From assembly GCA_034008185.1 (NCBI GenBank), contig CM067084.1, positions 68,792,612-68,856,611 of the forward strand: a stretch of 64,000 nucleotides of DNA, read 5' to 3'. The notes under the pieces were generated by a model that saw only the letters and a list, made by a program, of their open reading frames with translations, was not told the DNA's origin and ran no database searches. Source of the DNA: Gorsachius magnificus. Taxonomy: Eukaryota > Chordata > Aves > Pelecaniformes > Ardeidae. Made by a program: the position numbers and the translations under genes. This document shows, piece after piece, positions 1 through 18,715 of this stretch; within the stretch, counting starts at the first letter, position 1; each line of letters starts with the position of its first letter.

Positions 1-5492
<5,492 letters not shown>

Positions 5493-5609
5493 AGGCCCTA
5501 TGAAATTCATTCAGCCACCCCAATTGATGAGATACTCAACATGTTCAAGATAGAAAGAGTTCACTACTCATCTGCGTGGTGCAAAGGCATGATAGCACTA
5601 CTGAAAAAG
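5493..5609 (+). CDS. STK32B: STK32B exon: kinase subdomain X region
   Basis: The exon is 117 bp, exactly 39 codons, phase 0 at both ends. It starts [20 protein letters not shown] and continues through the [19 protein letters not shown] segment, covering the helices after the F-helix of the kinase C-lobe. The acceptor is tttgtcccag and the donor GTAAGA at 5610. The acceptor joins directly to the preceding RGW codon, reproducing the RGWRPYEIHS run of mammalian STK32B. No odd residues or disruptions are visible. Confidence 0.97.
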
Positions 5610-6728
5610 GTAAGAAAGCACAAACACCTTCTCTCCTCTCTTCTCTCCTCTTCCAGAAGCCCCTTCAACAGTGCAAAGGCATCAGGCAAGCACAGACTCA
5701 AAATTTCAAGGATAGGAAAACAGTGCTTATTCCTAGACTTTTCTGAAAGTTAGGGATGCAGTATTCTCTCTTGAGAAGCTGGATTATTCTTAAATTTAGA
5801 CTAAGGCATTTAATGGCCTCCAATAAATAGAAATATTTTTTTTTGCTTGCTTATTTTAAAACTGATTTGCTAGTGATAGCAAAACTTTGGGGATCGGTAA
5901 TTCCCACTCTGTGCCTTGGCCCCATTATCTCCAGCCCTAGTTGTGGACATGGGAAGGGGAAGGAAGGACCACTCTGCCCTCTGAATTTCTGCCAGTTTCC
6001 AGCCAGGGACCTTTGAAGTAAAAAGGGCTGTATCCCTCCCTGTCCCATGTTGCTATAGATGCAACAAGAAAAGTTGAGCCACTTTGCTGTAAATGTCACT
6101 AAGCTACAAGCTGCAATTCTTTCTGAATGCATGACGACCCTAGAAATTGCTTTCTTCCTAAAATCCCAGGGTTTTGTTTGGTTTCATTTTCTGGCCATGT
6201 TGCAAGGATCACCTGTCTCTTTTAGACATTTCAGACCATCAATACCGATATCTGAGCAGGAAATGTTTGTGAATGTGTGACTAGAGCAACAGAAGATCAA
6301 TCTCCTTTGCAGCAATGAGCAATCTATTTTTGATAGATGGAGCAATGAGGTGGTTAATTTTAACTGCTGCCAGGATGCTCGGTGTAACTACATCTTCCAA
6401 TAAATTAAAGATGAAATACAAATTCTTGGGTAGCATTGAACTGTGATGTTTCATGTCACTCAGACTCTTGTGTATTTGCAAACAGACTTTTGTTACTAAT
6501 ACATTTATAGACTTCATCCCTGCAACAGCCATCTGGTGGCAATTAAATTATATTCATTTTCTATGAGTTATTACTTTTATTTTCTTAGATTGGGCCTTCT
6601 AGGAGTTGTTAGAGGATTCCCTAGCCATTTTCTTACTCTAAATCGTGTATCATACAATTTATGTGTGATATGTTTACTCTTTTATACGGCATCCGGTTCC
6701 TTAGAAAATGCCTTGTGCTTGATCGCAG
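5610..6728 (+). other. STK32B: STK32B intron, 1.1 kb
   Basis: The intron is bounded by GTAAGA and the acceptor gcttgatcgcag. Beyond a CT-rich stretch soon after the donor (about 5627-5655), I see no repeat or other feature. Confidence 0.9.
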
Positions 6729-6854
6729 CTCCTCACTAAGGACCCGCAGTGCCGTCTTTCAAGCCTCGCAGACATCCAAAGTTCTCCATACCTAACTGAT
6801 GTCAACTGGGATGCTGTTCTAGAGAAAACTGTGACCCCGGGCTTTGTTCCTAAC
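6729..6854 (+). CDS. STK32B: STK32B exon: end of kinase domain (subdomain XI)
   Basis: The exon is 126 bp, 42 codons, phase 0 at both ends. [20 protein letters not shown] holds the subdomain XI arginine that packs against the APE glutamate. [20 protein letters not shown] closes the catalytic domain and leads into the C-terminal extension, the Pro-containing linker typical of AGC-group kinases. The acceptor is gatcgcag and the donor GTAAGT at 6855. Relative to the mammalian protein as I remember it, the changes are conservative or lie in surface turns. Confidence 0.97.
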
Positions 6855-7474
6855 GTAAGTCAATATTCCAGTTGAACTGTGTTTGCAAATTCCAACTTTA
6901 ATTATCACTGCTGTTTTATTTGTTTACACTTGCATTTATTGCTCTTCAGGGGTTTACTTCTCCAAGAAGCTTTACTTTGGATTCTGATTTCATTTACTCA
7001 GTCACAGCTAAGAGAAAATTTGGCCCATCTCTTTAGATCACAACAAAAACTAATTAACCTTGGTTCACTTTTTGTTCCCTTTCAAATAAAAAAAATTTCT
7101 AGACTTTCCATTTCAGCTGTTAGAGCAAAAGATTTTCAGAGTCAACTCTGAGCCAAAGAATACCAAGCTGACTGTTACTGCTATGGAAGTTAGGCATCTA
7201 AATAACATTTGCAAGACTTTCTAACACTTCAGAGTCCTGTTCCTTTTTCACTTAAAAAATACTGGTTCAAAAGACCAACCTATTTCCTTTGTGACAGTTT
7301 CCTACACTAAAACATTCATTTTTACTGTGGTTCCATTTTGTTGGTGTTTTCTGGATATTTCCATTTTGATCATTTGTAAGTTAAATGGATTTGAGGGCCA
7401 TGAATAAAAACCAATGCCTGTGGTGTTGACATGCTTCTCCACTTTGTTGCTTGCCTACTTTGTGAACTTGTCTG

Positions 7475-7549
7475 TGTTAGGTTTACGGGTGGACTCAAGG
7501 ATCTTAAAAGTCTTTTCCAAACTGAATTCTGTGACTCTATGATTCTATG
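7475..7549 (+). mobile_element. CR1 LINE, 3'-end fragment
   Basis: This is about 75 bp matching the terminal non-coding end of the CR1 copies elsewhere in the window: the gttaggtt...ctggactcaa-type block, then the gatcttaaa-gtcttttcc block, and finally the terminal ctatgattctatg repeat. Only the extreme 3' end is present, as expected for severe 5' truncation during target-primed reverse transcription. Substitutions against the 16.5-kb copy indicate an old insertion. Confidence 0.8.
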
Positions 7550-9172
7550 TTCAGTCATATTGCATCATAATTCTTCTCCAAACAATACATTTGTAGCATG
7601 CTAAGGATTGTTCATATCTTTTTACACAGCTGTGAATAAAGATGAGGAAGGGGGAATAGCTAGACCCTATCCTCATCCAGGGGCACATTAGAGGTCTTGC
7701 TAAATCTGATGGTGGCATGGTCCAGCCCTGCAGAAGCTGCTGGAGAGAGGGCATTGCCTAATGGAGCGAAGGCAGCCAGGTGGGTTGCCAGGACAGTGCT
7801 GGCAGTGTTTGCTGTGCTTCTTGGCATCTGACCGGAGTCTTTCCTGGAAGCAACATCCTGCAGGAGAAGAAAGATGTAGGTGGGAAAGCAGGGGTGAAAT
7901 TTCTTCCTTTCACATTTTACCTCAATGGTGGTGCAAGCTGAAAACTTGAGAGGTGAATATCATATTTACCAAACCAAGGTCAGGACTCCTTCCCTTTTAC
8001 TCAACATCCCTGCAGCTGGAATAATTGCTATGCCATGCCAGGCCCTTCCCCTGCACTTTCCCAGGTTGCTACCCTAAGCAAAACACTGTAGAACAAAGCT
8101 CCTCCCTGGCCTGCTGGACCATGAACTCCATCCTCCAAGGTGGCATGGATCTACAAGATGAATGGAGACTGATTTTCCTCTTTTCCTTTTTTTTTAAGTT
8201 AGAGTTGCCCTCTGAGATATCAGAGGAGTGGGCTGACTCTCTCAGACAAAAAACAACTCCTAGCTGAAGGTTTGATCCGCAGCTGTCAGCATGTGGGAGA
8301 CTTCACACACCTGTTTTGTATTTTAGAAGAAGAATCCAGTTCCCCATACCCAAAGGTACAACATAAATGGGGATCCAGGAGAGTCCAGTCATGCCTATGT
8401 ACATGTCTTAGGACTTAAAGTCAAGAGAGAGGACTTCGACCTGCTTCAGTAAAATGGGCTACTGAAACCTGCCTTTGGCAAGTCTGTTCTCTGCTCCTGT
8501 TGCTGCCCCAACATTATTCGTTCCTCAGACATCTCCTCAGTCTCCTCCTTGCTCCCATTTAAGCTTGAATTCATAGGGCTATATCTTCCATTTTCACTCT
8601 GCTCCCAAGGGTTGGACTCAGCCCAGCTTTGGTCCAGGAGCATATAGCCAACTAATGCAATGTGTGCCACCTAAGCAGTGAGGTATGGTCATTTGGCTGC
8701 GGTAATAGGACCTAATAAAGGGACTGCAAGTTTTCCACATTCAACTGGCTTATACCCAGCCTGCCCAAAGCTGGGGCACAACAAGAGTGTGATGGTCTGT
8801 CTGGCCATAGACGAGTATCCCCAAGTCCTTAATTCACAGTCCTCATGTGGCTGTTTCCACTTCTTTCCACCTGGGTTTAGGTTGCTTTGAGGGTACCTTA
8901 CTCCTGAGAGAGTATAGATAAGTTTCCTGACTTCTTAATGTTGGTGAAAAAAGTAATTTTAAATGTAATTTCAGAAGCAATTGTGGAACCTATGTATCTG
9001 GTAGTGCTCTATTAGCCAAATGCCCCGTCTCTGTGGTTGATGTTGTCAATGGAGAACATCACGGAGACTGAGAAAAGAGGAAGTCCTCCTGAAATATTTT
9101 GAACTGTCTGCCATTAAACAAGTGTCAAAAGACAGCTATTCTTTTTCCATGTGGATTCACCTCGTTTGTGTT

Positions 9173-9231
9173 TTGGAAGGAATCTATTATATTGGAAGGT
9201 AATCTATAATATTGGAGGGAAAATAATATTC
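9173..9231. repeat. Imperfect ~20-bp tandem repeat, three units
   Basis: Units begin TTGGAAGG at 9173 and 9192 and TTGGAGGG at 9212, each followed by an AT-rich aatctat(a/t)ata-like stretch. The period is 19-20 bp and the third unit has diverged. It is a small intronic minisatellite-like duplication with no evident function. Confidence 0.65.
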
Positions 9232-11432
9232 TATGTTTAAAAGAAAACAGGAGTAAAAAGTTACTTTTATCTACTCAGATTAATCTGAAAGTCCCATTAG
9301 AAGTTGTACCATACACTTCAGGACAGAGGCTGATACTGTGGGGCTTGTCTGACCTGGTTGACCAGGTGTCTTAGGAAAAACAGTGAGAAGGTGAGAGTCA
9401 AAGCGTCTTTTCTAGCACAACACTTCTTTTTATAGTAAACTTTACTCTTTCATGAGACCAAGTTTGGCCAGGAATTTTCAAAAAACTTTTCTCTCCGTTG
9501 GCCCAGAAAAGCCTTTACTGATTAACTGGGGCCATACAACAAAATATTTCTTTGTTTTCAGGCTTTGAGTGAGAGGGTGAATTAGAGCTAACATATATAC
9601 TGTGATCTGGGGAGAGTTTTATAACTAGAGATTTTTATAACTTTCTGACAGCTTGCTGTTCCTGTCAGGAGCTTTCCTGCCTTCTGCAGACAAGAGGGCC
9701 TGCAGGAGGCCTGTGGTAGGAAGGTCCCATCTTTTAAGTTCTCCTCTGTAGTTTGATTCCATAAACATCATTCTTACCTAACTACTATATGTGTTTCTTT
9801 ATGGTTTCGCTAGCTTCTTTATATTCAGCTTGGAGTCATAAATTGTTAGTAGTTTTTTTGGATTGTTAGATATTTGATAAAGGAAACAAGAAATTATTTA
9901 AATGTAATTTGCTTTCATTTTAAAGTTTCAGAATTAAAGTGATGTATTTTTTAAGCAGTCAAACAACTCTTAAAGCTATTCATGCTCAAAAATGGATCAG
10001 AAGTAAATAATTATTTATTTAAAAATAAATATAAATAAACTATAAAACTCCATTAATAAAAAACAAATACGTTTTATTAAACCTGACTGGATAACTTGCA
10101 GGAAAAGGCATCAGAGAGCTTACTATTATACTTAGAGTATACAGAATTTTCTAGGAATAAAGATGATGGAGGGATCTTTAAATCAAATGTTTCATTGTAG
10201 GATACCACAATTTATACAAGTGGTTTCTGGTGTGGTTTTACTGCTTAGTGTCTTTGGTCACTAAACAATAGCTGCTATTTATCTATAACTTGCCTTAGTA
10301 CTTCCACCTTGATGGTGGCAATGGTGTGATTAAACTCCCAGAAGTCCCAGAGGAAATCAGACTGCTTTTAAGATCATCCACCACACAATTCGAATTGTTT
10401 CAAAATTTTTTTGAAATGCTTTGAGAGAATGAGCAGAAAAAAAGAACTCATATTACTCTGATTACAAGAGCAGCAAAACACTGATCCAGTCATTAGGATG
10501 CCAAACAGTGACTTTTAAAAAATTTATTGGATTCAGCTGAACCATAGATTTTCTGGCCATACCCTAGCTCTTACCCTTAAATAGGAGAGGAACAGCTCAT
10601 CCCAAGTATTTTCATGAGATGGCCTTACTGCACTAATGAATAGAATTAAAAAAAACCAAAACAAACAACCCAAACCTCAAGGCATAACTGTGCTCCTGTA
10701 AACTTTTATGCTGAAAAGACCTGAAAGAATCAAGAACCTGAAAAGAATTAAGGAAGAATCTGAAAAGAGTCAAGGGAGGAAATGACCATATAGAAGTGGT
10801 GTTTCCAATCATCCTGCTTAAAAAAGAACTTCCTGATACAACAAAGAATCTTAAGATTTTGTTCAAGCACCACAAATTGATACAAAAATGGAGAATCCAG
10901 AATATCTAAGAAATGTAAGTAATGGGTTAGAAAAAGCATAATAGAACCGTTTTTTGATATAAATGCTGCTAATTAAAAAAGTCCTGCTCCTTCCTTTGTG
11001 ATCATGGATGGGAGCTGGGTAACTGAATACAGCTGCAGCTCTTCAGAACACCAGATTTTAACAAGGCCTTAGAGGTACTCTCCATCCCTCCTGCACTGTT
11101 ACAGTCTTTATTCCTGTTCTACAGCACTAACCAATAGTCTGATGAAAACCTTTGCCTGGAATAATCTCTCTCATTGGGGTAACATAACTGTAGTCACTCT
11201 AGCAGTTACATCTGTATATAACTATGAAGAGGATCTAACTCTTTATAATTGCTTTATAATATGTTAGGGTTTTTTCCCTTTAACTCCCTTATTTAAGCTT
11301 CAAGCATCACTCTAGGCCTAAAAAGACAGTTTTTATTTTACAGATGGAATTGGAAAGCTGGATTTTTTTAATGTTATTAATACTTGCCAGACAGACTTGA
11401 AAACACAATGATGCTTCAAAGAGTAACTTTGA

Positions 11433-12341
<909 letters not shown>

Positions 12342-12406
12342 AACGTACACCTGCAGCAGTGCTTGGAAACCGTTAGGAAAGAATTCATCATATTCAACAG
12401 AGAGAA
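12342..12406 (+). CDS. STK32B: STK32B exon: penultimate coding exon ([17 protein letters not shown])
   Basis: The exon is 65 bp, 21 codons plus two bases (AA) of a lysine codon completed in the terminal exon. It encodes [21 protein letters not shown]. The [12 protein letters not shown] stretch is a hallmark of all STK32 paralogues. The donor is GTAAGT at 12407, phase 2. Reading straight through this donor gives AAG TAA, that is the same lysine followed by an immediate stop, so intron retention or use of an intronic poly(A) site would give a clean truncation (see findings). Confidence 0.96.
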
Positions 12407-15400
12407 GTAAGTGCATTTCTTAATGCCTGTTTAGCATGCACTACTGAAATTAATTTGAGAACGATTTTTTTTTTCCCCCAGTGTAAGGAAAAGAGATAAA
12501 TGATCACAGAAGCAAGGGCTAAAAGGCTGGATTTCCATTGATTTCTTCCTCTTACAGTCTCTGGTGTGATGGTTTTGTAGTTCTTCCTTCTCTGAAAGGA
12601 AACAGAGCTGCTTGTGGTGAAAGTATGTTAGAGAAATAAGGTGAATGTCACCAAAACTCTCTGGAGAAAGTGTTAGAAATCAAGCAAAGGGAAAACAATA
12701 CAAGGGGTGGCTTTTTCACAACTTGAACAAAACCAAGGGAAGTGATAACTCATGAAATATAAATGATATGAACTGCAGTGTTCTGACTTGGAAACTCCAT
12801 TCATACTTCACCACCATAAACCAGGTAATTTCAACATTAGTTATTTCCACAGAGCTAAATATTAGAACTAGATCAGACAGGAAGGAAGTGCTTTATAGTC
12901 TAACCGTCATCCAGCATCCATAGAAACACAAGTCTGAATCCCAAGGCTGCATAATCTTTCTGGTCCAATTAAGACACTGCATCTCATGTAGTTTACTGAG
13001 TGTGAGTTGCAGTCCGCTATGCACCTGTTTGTATTACGGATACAGCTCAGAAACGGGGAGTTGTTTGTGTCTTTGGTCAAAATATCACATTTCATCCAAG
13101 TATACTCAGTGGTTTTATTTGACCTAATTACATCTGCAAGCCTTTCTAATGGAGTTGTGAAATGTTAGAAATTAATTAAAAAGCTGTGAATATCTTACTC
13201 AGTGCTTACAATGCAGGTAATTATCGTCTTCTGTAATTACAACTGGAAAAGGGGTTGTCAGCCCTGCACATTTGACATGATGTCATGAAGGAAAGTATGC
13301 CATGGATAACCCCATTGTCCTGTTACAATTTGTGGGAGATGTCTATGGCCAATCCTAACTGCTCACAGAAACTACAGCAAGGACTTACAAAGAACAGGAA
13401 CGTCCGACAGACTCTGCATGTCATTTTGCATGATCTCTAGCACAAGAGAGCCATACGTTTATGTAAGGGCCATAAACAACAAAAGCCAGACCAAGTCAGC
13501 TCATAAAAGGTTTTCAGAAGGGTCTTGGTGTACTTCTCTGAATCAGTTCTGGTATCGGTGAACTAGGGAATGCCCAAATTTTGTAGGAATTTTATTAGCC
13601 CACAAAAATCAAAATTATTAAGACTGTAATAGCAAGCTTAGAAAAGATTGCATTGATAAATCAATTTAATGTATTTCCAAGAAGCTGTTAATACAACAGG
13701 TTCATTTCCAGGTATGGCCCTCTCACCTACTCCAGAATCATGTATCAAAGAAAGCCAATATACAGCAATTTTCGAAAGATAAAATAAAATACCAGATTTT
13801 GTAAATGCACTTTCAAAATCCCATTGTGTGTGTAGCATTGAACAATTTCTTTTGACATGATTTTACTATGCTATTCTTAAATCTTTTTTAGCAGTGCATA
13901 GGCAGGTTTTTTCATTTTTTTCATATTGCGCAGCTACAGTAACAACACGAGCTATGAAGGACTCTGAGAGGCTGATGGGAGATCAAGAAGTTTAAGTGGA
14001 CTACGAGTAAAATGGAAGCAAAAGATAAAACACGTGCACTTCATTCAGAACAGCATGTGTTTTGGTCATTGCTTGATTGGCTTTGACAAGGTAAAGGAAA
14101 AATATTTGGTGGAGACCTACAACAGATCCTGCATTGTCTTAAGACAGATCACAATCATTTCTTGTTTAAATTGTATTAGGGATGAGGAAAGACATGGAGA
14201 GACTTCTGTAATACTTTTCAAAGACAAAAATGTTAGTAAGGGGGGAAGCAGAGAATTCCGATTTTTGAAAAGCAGAATGTATTCAAGTTAATGGGAACAA
14301 AACAAGAGCAATCACAGACAGAGATGCCATTGTATCGGAGAGAAGAGGCTACATAGTATATGTTGGACTAATTCATGGTAGGTTTCCTTAGACCTTTCTG
14401 TGCCCGCAGGGGTGTATGTATGCATAGGCTGAGGCTGTACCGACATGGATTTCCAAAGCCAATCGGGTTCTTAGGAACAGCTGCAGATGCTGAAGGACAT
14501 GAACTGTTCCTGCAAACACGATATCCAATAGTACATGATCGTAGCATTGAGTGAGGTGTCATTCCCAAGCAGGACTTTAAAGCAGTCTCAGATTAATACA
14601 GCCAGTTGTTTTGATACTCCTCTGTGTTCCTCTACATAGAGCAGAATTGCTTATGTAGTCTAGCTGTTTGAAAAAACTCTGCATACTTCTTTAGATATTC
14701 ATTATATTCAGCCACAAAAAGCTATACTTTATTGTGATTTCAGCCTTCTGCTCAGTTTAATTCAGTGGCACAGAACACTACAGAAATCCTAAGAAAGTGT
14801 GAATCAAAAAATTTAGCCCATCTTTCAAGGGAAAAGATGAGGATTCTAGGCAAAATTATGGATGTTTCTAATTAAGCAACAGAAAGTCACACAGTAATGT
14901 GTAGTTAGAGTGCAGTGTTAACCATGCCAGTTCCACAACATCTTGCAATCCAATATTTGTAAAATATCTGCAATGAAAAGCAGAATCTGGTTTTATTGAA
15001 TGTCTTGCTGATACTTCCAGACTGTATCTCTTTTTCACTCTATATCTTTCATCTTGCAACAGATACTGCAAATCTTGAAATATGTCATATTTATTTTCTT
15101 TCCAAGAAGCTCAGGAGACTATCAGAAACTCTTAGACTGCAGTTAAGGGCTGGGGATGGGTAGGTGGGATAGAGAAAAGGCTTACTAGGCTGAAAAGAAT
15201 TAAAAGATAATTCAAGGCACTGAATTAAGTAACTTTAGAGTGTAAATTAATGCTGGCAAAGACAGAATGTGCATATTTTCACTTTTCTACTGCTTTCTGC
15301 GGTTAAGTAATTGAAAACTGCTATTTATAGGAATGTTTTAAGCAAGATGAGTGCATGAGGAAGACAGAGTCCACTTTAGCTAAGCCGAGCTTTCAAATGA

Positions 15401-15620
15401 GTAGGCTGATGTTTTTCCAGATGGCTTTACCAGCATGTTCAGGCAACATACCTTCTCGGTAAGTCTTACATTGTCCTTGAATGTAGTTTATTTGGTTGCA
15501 CTATAGTTTAGCTATGTAGCTGATATCTATGGTTTGAACAGTTATGGAATAGGATGAAAGATTTGAAGAATTAAAAAACAATAGGATATTTCATGCAATC
15601 AGAGAGCACAGACATACACT

Positions 15621-16518
15621 GCAAAATGCAGATGACACCAAGTTTGGCAGGAGCGTTGATCTGCTTGAGGGTAGAAAGGTTCTGCAGAGGGACCTGGACA
15701 GGCTGGATCAATGGGCCAAGGTCAACTGTATGAGGTTCAACAAGGCCAAGTGCTGGGTCCTGCACTTGGGTCACAACAACCCCATGCAGCGCTACAGGCT
15801 TGGGGATGAGTGGCTGAAAATCTGCCCTGCCAGAAAGGACCCGGGCATGTTGGTGAACAGACGGCTGAATATGAGCCAGCAGTGTGCCCAGGTGGCCAAG
15901 AGGGCCAACGGCATCCTGGCTTGTATCAGGCACAGTGTGGCCAGCAGGAGTAGGGAAGTGATTGTGCCCCTGTATGCGGCACTGGTGAGGCTGCACCTTG
16001 AATACTGTGTTCAGTTTTGGGCGTCTCACTAGAAGAAAGTAATTGAAGTGCTGGAGTGTGTCCAGAAGAGAGCAAGGAAGCTGGTGAGGGGTCTGGAGCA
16101 CAAGTCTGATGAGGAGCGGCTGAGGGAACTGGGGTTGTTCAGCCTGGAGTAAAGGAGGCTGAGGGCGGACCTTATCGCTCTCTACAACTGCCTGACAGGA
16201 GGGGATAGATAGTGAGGTGGGGGTCGGTCTCTTCTCCCAAGTAACAAGTGATAAGATGAAAAAAAATGGCCTCAAGTTGCACCAGGGGAGGTTTAGATTT
16301 GATTTTAGGAAAAATTTCTTCACTGAAAGGGTTGTTAAGCACTGGAACAGGCTGCCCAGGGAAGTGGTCAAGTCCCCATCCCTGGAGGTATTTAAAAGAC
16401 AAGTAGATGCAGTGCTTAGAGACATGGTTTAGTGGTGGGATGGCAGGGTTAGGTTAACGGCTGGACTCAATGATCTTAAAGGTCTTTTCCAATCTAAACT
16501 ATTCTATGATTCCATGAC
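15621..16518 (+). mobile_element. CR1 LINE, 5'-truncated, reverse-transcriptase C-terminal part
   Basis: About 0.9 kb of CR1 in sense orientation. Translation gives the degraded A-D-D-T RT active-site region, then the DLDRLDQWA and MRFNKAKC segments, the [18 protein letters not shown] segment, and the conserved tail [20 protein letters not shown]. It ends in the CR1 terminal repeat ctattctatgattcc. In-frame TAG near 16030 and TAA near 16150, in place of the usual HKK and SLEKRRL regions, show it is dead. The 5' end is truncated as usual. A long antisense frame through it is an artefact. No clear target-site duplication was identified, as is typical of CR1. Confidence 0.93.
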
Positions 16519-18609
16519 AAGTAAATGTGTTTTATTAAACTAGCAATTAGGAAAGTAGGACTTGGAGTTGTGATATTAGCTGTTTTCTTTATATATTGGA
16601 TTTAACTTTACAGGGCTTTATGGACAAAGAAATGCATAGTCAATGTTTATCAGCAATGGTAACAGTTAGATTTGTATATCTTGACCTTGACATGGCATTC
16701 ACTGGGGAGATGAGAAGGAATGGAGGGAAGACGATTATTCCCAGTTTCTATGTAGAAAAAGATGAAACAAAACTATTTTCCATTTTCCTAAGATTTGTAT
16801 TAATGCAAAAGACTGTCCTGTGTACTAAAAATAGCAGTTATTGAAGACCAGCTGTAGTTTTGTGCTTCTGTTTAGCTAGGCAGGTTCTCACTACTGTTAA
16901 TCCTATAAAACAGTCTAGGAAATTCATGAAATCTGAAGGGAATACTGCTTTCATGTCTGCGAAACAGACACTGAATGTTCCAAAGTCTTTCTGTGATCCA
17001 AGTTCCTATGGTACAGCATTTCTTCTAATAAATGGAAAACTGATTTTTGGGCCATCTTTGTCCTCCACACTCAATGTAATTTCTTCTTGGGACACTCATA
17101 CACAACTCCAAATAATGGAACAGCAGACCAGGAGCAGCGTTAGGAATGTGCAATATTCATGGGTTGAAAATATTTCTGCTCCATGTAAAATGGCTAGGCT
17201 GTTCTGAAGAGGTAGCTTTATACCTTCATCTTCATTTGTACAGGAAAACTTGAAGCATCCAAAATGAAATCCTTTACCCTGTAAGTAGATTTTTTTGTCT
17301 TGATTTTATTATTGTCAGTGCTTCAGATACCAGAGTGGCTCAAGTGTGGCAATGTGCATGGCTTTATTCTTATTTACTTTGATATTTCAGTGGATGTGAG
17401 CTACAAATTAAAATACATATGTATCTTTTGACATGACACGGGTGTACGTCATCTGTCCACGTTGACATTATCTTGCAGTACCTTTAGGAGAGGGGTACAC
17501 ACTCTCCTGATCCAAAGAAAAATAAAATAGGAAAATCCTTTTACAATCCAAGTTTGAATGTGGTGCAGGAGGTGTTTTCTATTCTTCTTAAGAGTGTCAG
17601 TAAAGTCTCTTAGTTTTGAACATGTAAACTAAATAAACTATGATCTAAAAATGGTGCATTCTGTGGGTCTTAGTTGCAGAATATGATCTGAAGTTGATTT
17701 CAGGGACTTGTTTGGCTCCTTTGGCCGCAAAAATTATTTTTTTCCTGTTTTTAAATCTATTTCTGTGGATAGATGCTTTATTGCATCTAGAAATGCAGCA
17801 CCAAATGTTTCACAGTATCTGAACATGTATGCCTATAGGCTTGACAGCAAATTTTTGAGAAATAGATCTTATTTAGAAGCTGTAGGCTATATTTTCAGTT
17901 TCTTGTGGGGGAAAGAAATATTGTACAGATAAAACCACACTGTTTGTAGCTTTATTGAAAAGCTGAGTGCAGATTATTTTGATATTTTTGTGCCGTTATC
18001 ACTAAACAAATCTTCACATATATCACATCTCTTTATGAATGTCCAAAACCTGAAATAGCAAGATTCAATATTTCCTTGTACTGGAATCACATTTCTCACC
18101 CTTTATGGTTCCTGAGCCTCCTCCTCTCCCCAAAAGATGTCTTTAAGATTAAAGAGGTGAGCAAGCAAAGAACAGAGGAGAAACGCAGGAAATATTCTGC
18201 TCCTCAGGCAGAATAATCCTGCAGTTAGACGCTTCACAAACTTGTCATCGAAGTTATCAGCCTCCTAATGGCAGTAAAATCATAGAGCCATATTTTACTG
18301 AGTAGAATATGGATTTCGTATATATAATGTATGTGAAAATGGGTTAGAATTCTGCAGAGCTAAATAAACGGGATGGAGAGATGAACAAAATATCCATATT
18401 TTTAAGAGTTCTAGTGGAAACTTTAAAAAACTTACTAGTGATATCGAAGTTAGAGGGGTTTTTACTTAACACTAATATCCTTCAATAGCATTGCAATCAT
18501 ATTCAGCTGTCTAGTGCCCACTGATCTGAGCAGGCTTGCCCCTTTCCTAAGCTTCTGGTACACCTTATTTCTCTTCTCAGTATTTGTTGAATGCAACCAC
18601 ACTAAAAAA

Positions 18610-18715
18610 TTCTGCCACAAACTGAAGCAGTCAGACGGATGCTGCACATTTCCCTCTCTTTTCTGCCACAAACTGAAGCAGTCAGACGGATGCTGCACAT
18701 TTCCCTCTCTTTTCT
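18610..18715. repeat. Perfect 51-bp tandem duplication
   Basis: The block beginning ttctgccacaaactgaagca at 18610 recurs without a single mismatch at 18661, and the match runs 4 bases further, to 18715. Identity over both copies implies a recent duplication, a two-copy minisatellite allele, or an assembly artefact. The unit is a multiple of three, but the antisense frame running through it has no sign of being coding. Confidence 0.95.

Noticed and set aside
9352..9367. Perfect short palindrome ACCTGGTTGACCAGGT
   Set aside because: A 7-bp stem is expected by chance in 64 kb, and nothing around it suggests a function.
13935..13968. Candidate terminal exon after a strong T-rich acceptor (tttcatattgcgcag)
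   Set aside because: In phase it gives only YSNNTSYEGL and a stop, with no resemblance to the STK32B tail.
15098..15150. Candidate terminal exon with AAGCTCAGGAGA, which can read K-L-R-R
   Set aside because: The K-L-R-R reading is out of phase with the available acceptor, and the following residues do not match the family.
15571..16425. 284-codon open frame on the minus strand, the longest in the window
   Set aside because: It is the antisense of the CR1 reverse-transcriptase region at 15621-16518; similar antisense frames occur over the CR1 at 43.9-44.5 kb. It matches no protein.
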